Assembly (NCBI GenBank): GCA_963931165.1
Contig: OZ006985.1
Location: 248,001-312,000 of the forward strand
Length of the DNA stretch: 64,000 bases
From: Ornithoclostridium sp944380285
GTDB taxonomy: Bacteria; Bacillota; Clostridia; Christensenellales; UBA3700
Reading direction: 5' to 3'
Part shown: positions 61,836 to 64,000 of the stretch, piece after piece
How the letters are laid out: each line of letters opens with the position of its first letter
Numbering within the stretch: position 1 is the stretch's first letter
Program-made: the position numbers and the translations under genes
The notes under the pieces: generated by a model
What the model was told of the DNA's origin: nothing
Database searches by the model: none
What the model saw: the letters and a program-made list of their open reading frames with translations, nothing else

Positions 61836-63022
61836 ATACTCCTCAATATGTCCGCGACGTCTTTGGCTGTGACCGCAGCGGGATCGGTCATCAGCGCATA
61901 GTCGCCGAGAGCGACGTTCGCGACCGCTTCGAGCTTGGTTTCGTCGTCGACGATCTCGCTCAATTTGAGCGGCAGTGCCGCCTCTTTGGCGAGGCGTTCA
62001 AACAGTTCTTTGACCACATCGACCAGCTTGCGCGCGCGCTCTTCCGCCGCTGTCATCGCATAGCTGTCGTCGCCGATCAGATAGTACAGCGCCTGAGCAT
62101 AGTCCGCCGCGCACGCGTCTATATTGAATGCGAGCACTGCGGGCAACACTATGCCGACATAGTCCTCGCGGCTGCCTCCGCAGACGACGGCGAGCGCGTT
62201 CTCCAAAGCTCGGGCAAGCCCCGCGCCCGCAACGTTGCAGGCGAGCCCCGACAGGATGCCCGCCTGTCTCAGCTGCCAATACGCCGCCCTGTCCGACGGC
62301 GCGTTGAGCGCGCGGTCGAGGCTGTCGCGGATCGCCCTGATCGCGAAAAGATCCATACATTTTGTCAGCTTGCGCGCGTTGACCGAGACGAACGCCTCGA
62401 TGCTGTCGGACAGCACCAACGCCGCGCCCTTGATCGTGGAGACGGCGTTGACGTCCTCGCCCGTCTCGATGTCGACGGCGCAGATATCTGCACAGCCCGA
62501 GACCGCGCGGAACTCTCTGCCCTCGCCGTTTTCCTTTTTGAGGTAGGCGTTCATCGTGACGCCGGACGAGGTGTCGATGCCGGACGGAACGGCGGCAAAC
62601 GGGATCGTCATCTTCTTTTTGGCGATGTCGACGCCGGCGATGGAGTCGAGGTCCGCTTCCTGCGAAGAGAGCAGCATCCTCAGCGCCTTTGCGGTGCCGA
62701 TCGTCGCCTCGCCTCCGCAGGCAATGATGCCGTCGCAGACGTTGATGCGGTACAGCTCGCGCAACTCGTAGACCGCGGAATAGGACGCGACGTCGCGCTT
62801 TGCGACATAATTCGCGCCCGGTCTCAGCCCGGTGGCAGTCAGAGCGATCCTCAGTCTGTCGGCGAGTTCGCTCTTGTCTGAGACGGCGTCGGTGATGAGA
62901 AGCACGTTGGTCGCGCCGTGCGAGCGCATCTCTTCGCCCAAGACCTCGAGCGCGGTCTCGCCGCTGATGATGCGCGGCGACGCCGGGATCTCGTAATAGG
63001 TGTTATCCTGTCTCTTTTTCAT
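61829..63022 (-). CDS. Iron-alcohol-dehydrogenase-like protein B without metal ligands
   Basis: 397 residues, paralogue of protein A. IIACGGEATIGTAKAL is the nucleotide loop, VPSGIDTSSGVTMNA the following strand and LSDSIEAFVSVNA the metal-helix position. The His residues of HxxxH and PHG are replaced (LARALENAL, GSREDYVGIVLP), while the surrounding LPAVLAFN is kept. With A it may form a non-catalytic or differently catalytic heteromer. ATG 63022 shares one base with the SCP2-like stop (TGATG). Confidence 0.8.
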   Translation of the reverse strand: MKKRQDNTYYEIPASPRIISGETALEVLGEEMRSHGATNVLLITDAVSDKSELADRLRIALTATGLRPGANYVAKRDVASYSAVYELRELYRINVCDGIIACGGEATIGTAKALRMLLSSQEADLDSIAGVDIAKKKMTIPFAAVPSGIDTSSGVTMNAYLKKENGEGREFRAVSGCADICAVDIETGEDVNAVSTIKGAALVLSDSIEAFVSVNARKLTKCMDLFAIRAIRDSLDRALNAPSDRAAYWQLRQAGILSGLACNVAGAGLARALENALAVVCGGSREDYVGIVLPAVLAFNIDACAADYAQALYYLIGDDSYAMTAAEERARKLVDVVKELFERLAKEAALPLKLSEIVDDETKLEAVANVALGDYALMTDPAAVTAKDVADILRSIW

Positions 63023-63519
63023 CACAGCCTCCCGAACAGCGTGACAAAGCGGAGCTTGTGCACGTTTGCATTGCGTTTGAGCAGCGGTCTGCCGTTGCGT
63101 CTGAGAAAGTTTTTGGTCATGATGTAGTTGGCTACGAGGTCGAAAAAGCGCGACAGCGTCATCAACTGCGACGTATCGCCGCCCGTCATCGTCAGCCCTT
63201 GCGAAAAGCACGCCGCAAGCGATTTTTGTCCCGAAAAGAACTTGCGCGCGACGTCGCTGTTCTTGAACCTGATGTCGAGGTCGGGACGCGGCGCTCTGCC
63301 GGGCGAGCAAACCTCGAACTCGCCGTCGTTGCTGCGCACGAAGATCTCGGCGCCGCCGGGAGCGGTGCCTATCCTCGCGACGAAACCGTCGCGGATCTGC
63401 GCAAATACCGCCGCCGTCTCGGCGTCGTACTTACAGCAAGCCTTGCACGCCCTGCCCATATAGAAAATGTTGACGGCAAGCAGCACTTTTTGGATGGTCT
63501 TGATACTGTCGGCATTCAT
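63022..63519 (-). CDS. SCP2-like small-ligand-binding protein
   Basis: 165 residues. The middle (EVCSPGRAPRPDLDIRFKNSDVARKFFSGQKSLAACFSQGLTMTGGD) has the strand-helix pattern of SCP2 sterol-carrier domains, which bind fatty acyl or other hydrophobic ligands. KACCKYDAETA near residue 27 gives a cysteine cluster outside the domain. First gene of the operon; GGAGAAG precedes the ATG. Confidence 0.65.
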   Translation of the reverse strand: MNADSIKTIQKVLLAVNIFYMGRACKACCKYDAETAAVFAQIRDGFVARIGTAPGGAEIFVRSNDGEFEVCSPGRAPRPDLDIRFKNSDVARKFFSGQKSLAACFSQGLTMTGGDTSQLMTLSRFFDLVANYIMTKNFLRRNGRPLLKRNANVHKLRFVTLFGRL

Positions 63520-63543
63520 ATTCTTCTTCTCCGATACGATTCA

Positions 63544-63573
63544 AGTATAACATATGCGCAAGCCGCTGTCCAT
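63544..63573 (-). promoter_or_regulatory. Promoter of the SCP2-like/ADH-like/queH operon
   Basis: TGGACA (63568-63573), 18 bp, TATACT (63544-63549). Confidence 0.55.
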
Positions 63574-63689
63574 ACCGCAAACGCGGACGCGCGTTCTTTT
63601 TACAAACAATTTACATGCGGCGCCCCACGCCCCTTTCCGACTGCGGCGGCGCGGAGCGGCTCTTCTGTCGATCAACCCCGCTCAAACGG

Positions 63690-63718
63690 TTGCCATCCGC
63701 GAAAAAATGTGGTATATT
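63690..63718 (+). promoter_or_regulatory. Promoter of queT
   Basis: TTGCCA (63690-63695), 17 bp, TATATT (63713-63718), just ahead of the riboswitch. Confidence 0.65.
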
Positions 63719-63726
63719 CGGTGATA

Positions 63727-63768
63727 CGGAAGGTTTTCGGAGAACACTTCCGAATAAAAAAACCGAGG
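63727..63768 (+). promoter_or_regulatory. preQ1-I riboswitch
   Basis: P1 stem CGGAAG (63727-63732) / CTTCCG (63747-63752), loop GTTTTCGGAGAACA, then the A-rich tail AATAAAAAAA and CCGA (63763-63766), which pairs with TCGG (63737-63740) in the loop to form the class I pseudoknot. The pseudoknot takes in part of the ribosome site GAGG (63765-63768), so preQ1 binding should block translation of queT. The small size and A-rich tail are typical of the class. Confidence 0.8.
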
Positions 63769-63774
63769 TATTTT

Positions 63775-64000
63775 ATGAAAAAGCAGCACATCGTCAGGTT
63801 GTGCAGAGCGGGCATTTTCGCCGCTCTCTATGTAGTTTTGACGCTCCCTTTCGTCACCGTCACGATTTCCGAGATCCAATTCCGCCCATCCGAAGCGCTC
63901 ACGATGCTTCCCCTCCTTTTCCCGGAGGCGATACCGGCGCTGTTCATCGGCTGTATGCTCGCCAATTGGGTCGCGGGCGGCGCGATACTCGACATCTTTT
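63775..64000 (+). CDS. queT: Queuosine precursor transporter QueT (C-terminus outside window)
   Basis: First 75 residues of a membrane protein: MKKQHIVRLCRAGIFAALYVVLTLPF, EIQFRPSEALTMLPLLFPEAIPALFIGCMLANW, a pattern typical of QueT, the substrate-binding subunit of an ECF importer for preQ1-type precursors. The preQ1-I riboswitch in front of it supports the call strongly. Confidence 0.9.
   Translation, partial: MKKQHIVRLCRAGIFAALYVVLTLPFVTVTISEIQFRPSEALTMLPLLFPEAIPALFIGCMLANWVAGGAILDIF

Noticed and set aside
29128..63310. N-terminal extensions given by longest open frames for several genes (for example GH3, GH36-like, smpB, ADH-like B)
   Set aside because: The extensions are Arg/Ser-rich antisense-type sequence or cross promoters; internal ATGs with good ribosome sites or operon overlaps were used instead.

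Overview
The window looks like a chromosome segment of an uncultured, high-GC, Gram-positive-type anaerobe, most likely a clostridial MAG (Christensenellales-like is my guess; no rRNA is present to test it). Reasons: many lipoproteins with short lipoboxes and no outer-membrane genes, type III glutamine synthetase, a two-gene PhoB/sensor pair, a preQ1-I/queT unit, MetA with the acetyl-type residue, and sigma-70-like promoters (TTGACA, 17 bp, TATAAT) in front of most genes. Nothing indicates a phage or plasmid backbone. Two areas are accessory in character: about 16.6-19.4 kb and about 41.3-43.8 kb.

Layout. 0-9.1 kb: a partial membrane glycosyltransferase, then carA followed by a carB-dapF gene fusion and a mutarotase-fold gene, with purF divergent. 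9.1-10.1 kb: hairpin-rich non-coding DNA. 10.1-16.2 kb: nitrogen assimilation (glnN with a short alaS behind it, divergent from an Amt-PII fusion). 16.5-19.5 kb: tRNA-Leu(CAG), a low-GC two-gene island bounded by 284-bp inverted repeats, tandem tRNA-tail units and tRNA-Arg(CCG). 19.5-25.9 kb: acpP, a small phosphopantetheinyl transferase, malQ, a hydrolase, a decayed kinase/lipoprotein locus, a PLC-like lipoprotein, a zinc-ribbon membrane protein and a nitroreductase. 26-41.3 kb: MATE pump, guaB, GH3 enzyme, a transporter-phosphoesterase fusion with a HAD phosphatase, a possible PD-(D/E)XK protein, a two-component system and a DUF815 ATPase. 41.3-43.8 kb: two copies of a covarying hairpin element, then tRNA-Pro(GGG) followed by five full and one partial tRNA-tail units. 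43.8-55.9 kb: a divergent XRE/DUF4352 pair, GH18, YegP, GH16, smpB-metY-metA, secG, a phosphoesterase and a GH36-like enzyme. 56-64 kb: ftsH, a Wzz-like protein, an SCP2-like/two degenerate Fe-ADH-like/queH operon and, at the edge, a preQ1-I riboswitch with queT.

How it fits together. Housekeeping genes (nucleotide, amino-acid, translation, secretion) are interleaved with secreted or surface glycan enzymes (GH3, GH16, GH18, GH36-like, MalQ, a GPH-type sugar transporter), as expected of a gut-type saccharolytic anaerobe. Queuosine functions occur twice in the last 4 kb (queH, and queT under a preQ1 riboswitch).

The most unusual material is non-coding: (i) modular units that each end in a copy of the 3' half of the neighbouring tRNA, (ii) a 284-bp string of small hairpins planted directly after tRNA-type CCA ends in inverted orientation around low-GC cargo, and (iii) a roughly 240-bp three-copy element whose stems differ in sequence but keep their pairing. 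Gene-level oddities are CarB-DapF, MFS-metallophosphoesterase and Amt-PII fusions, an AlaRS without its C-terminal domain, and two adjacent Fe-ADH homologues that have lost their metal ligands. All function calls are from reading the sequence; no database search was run.
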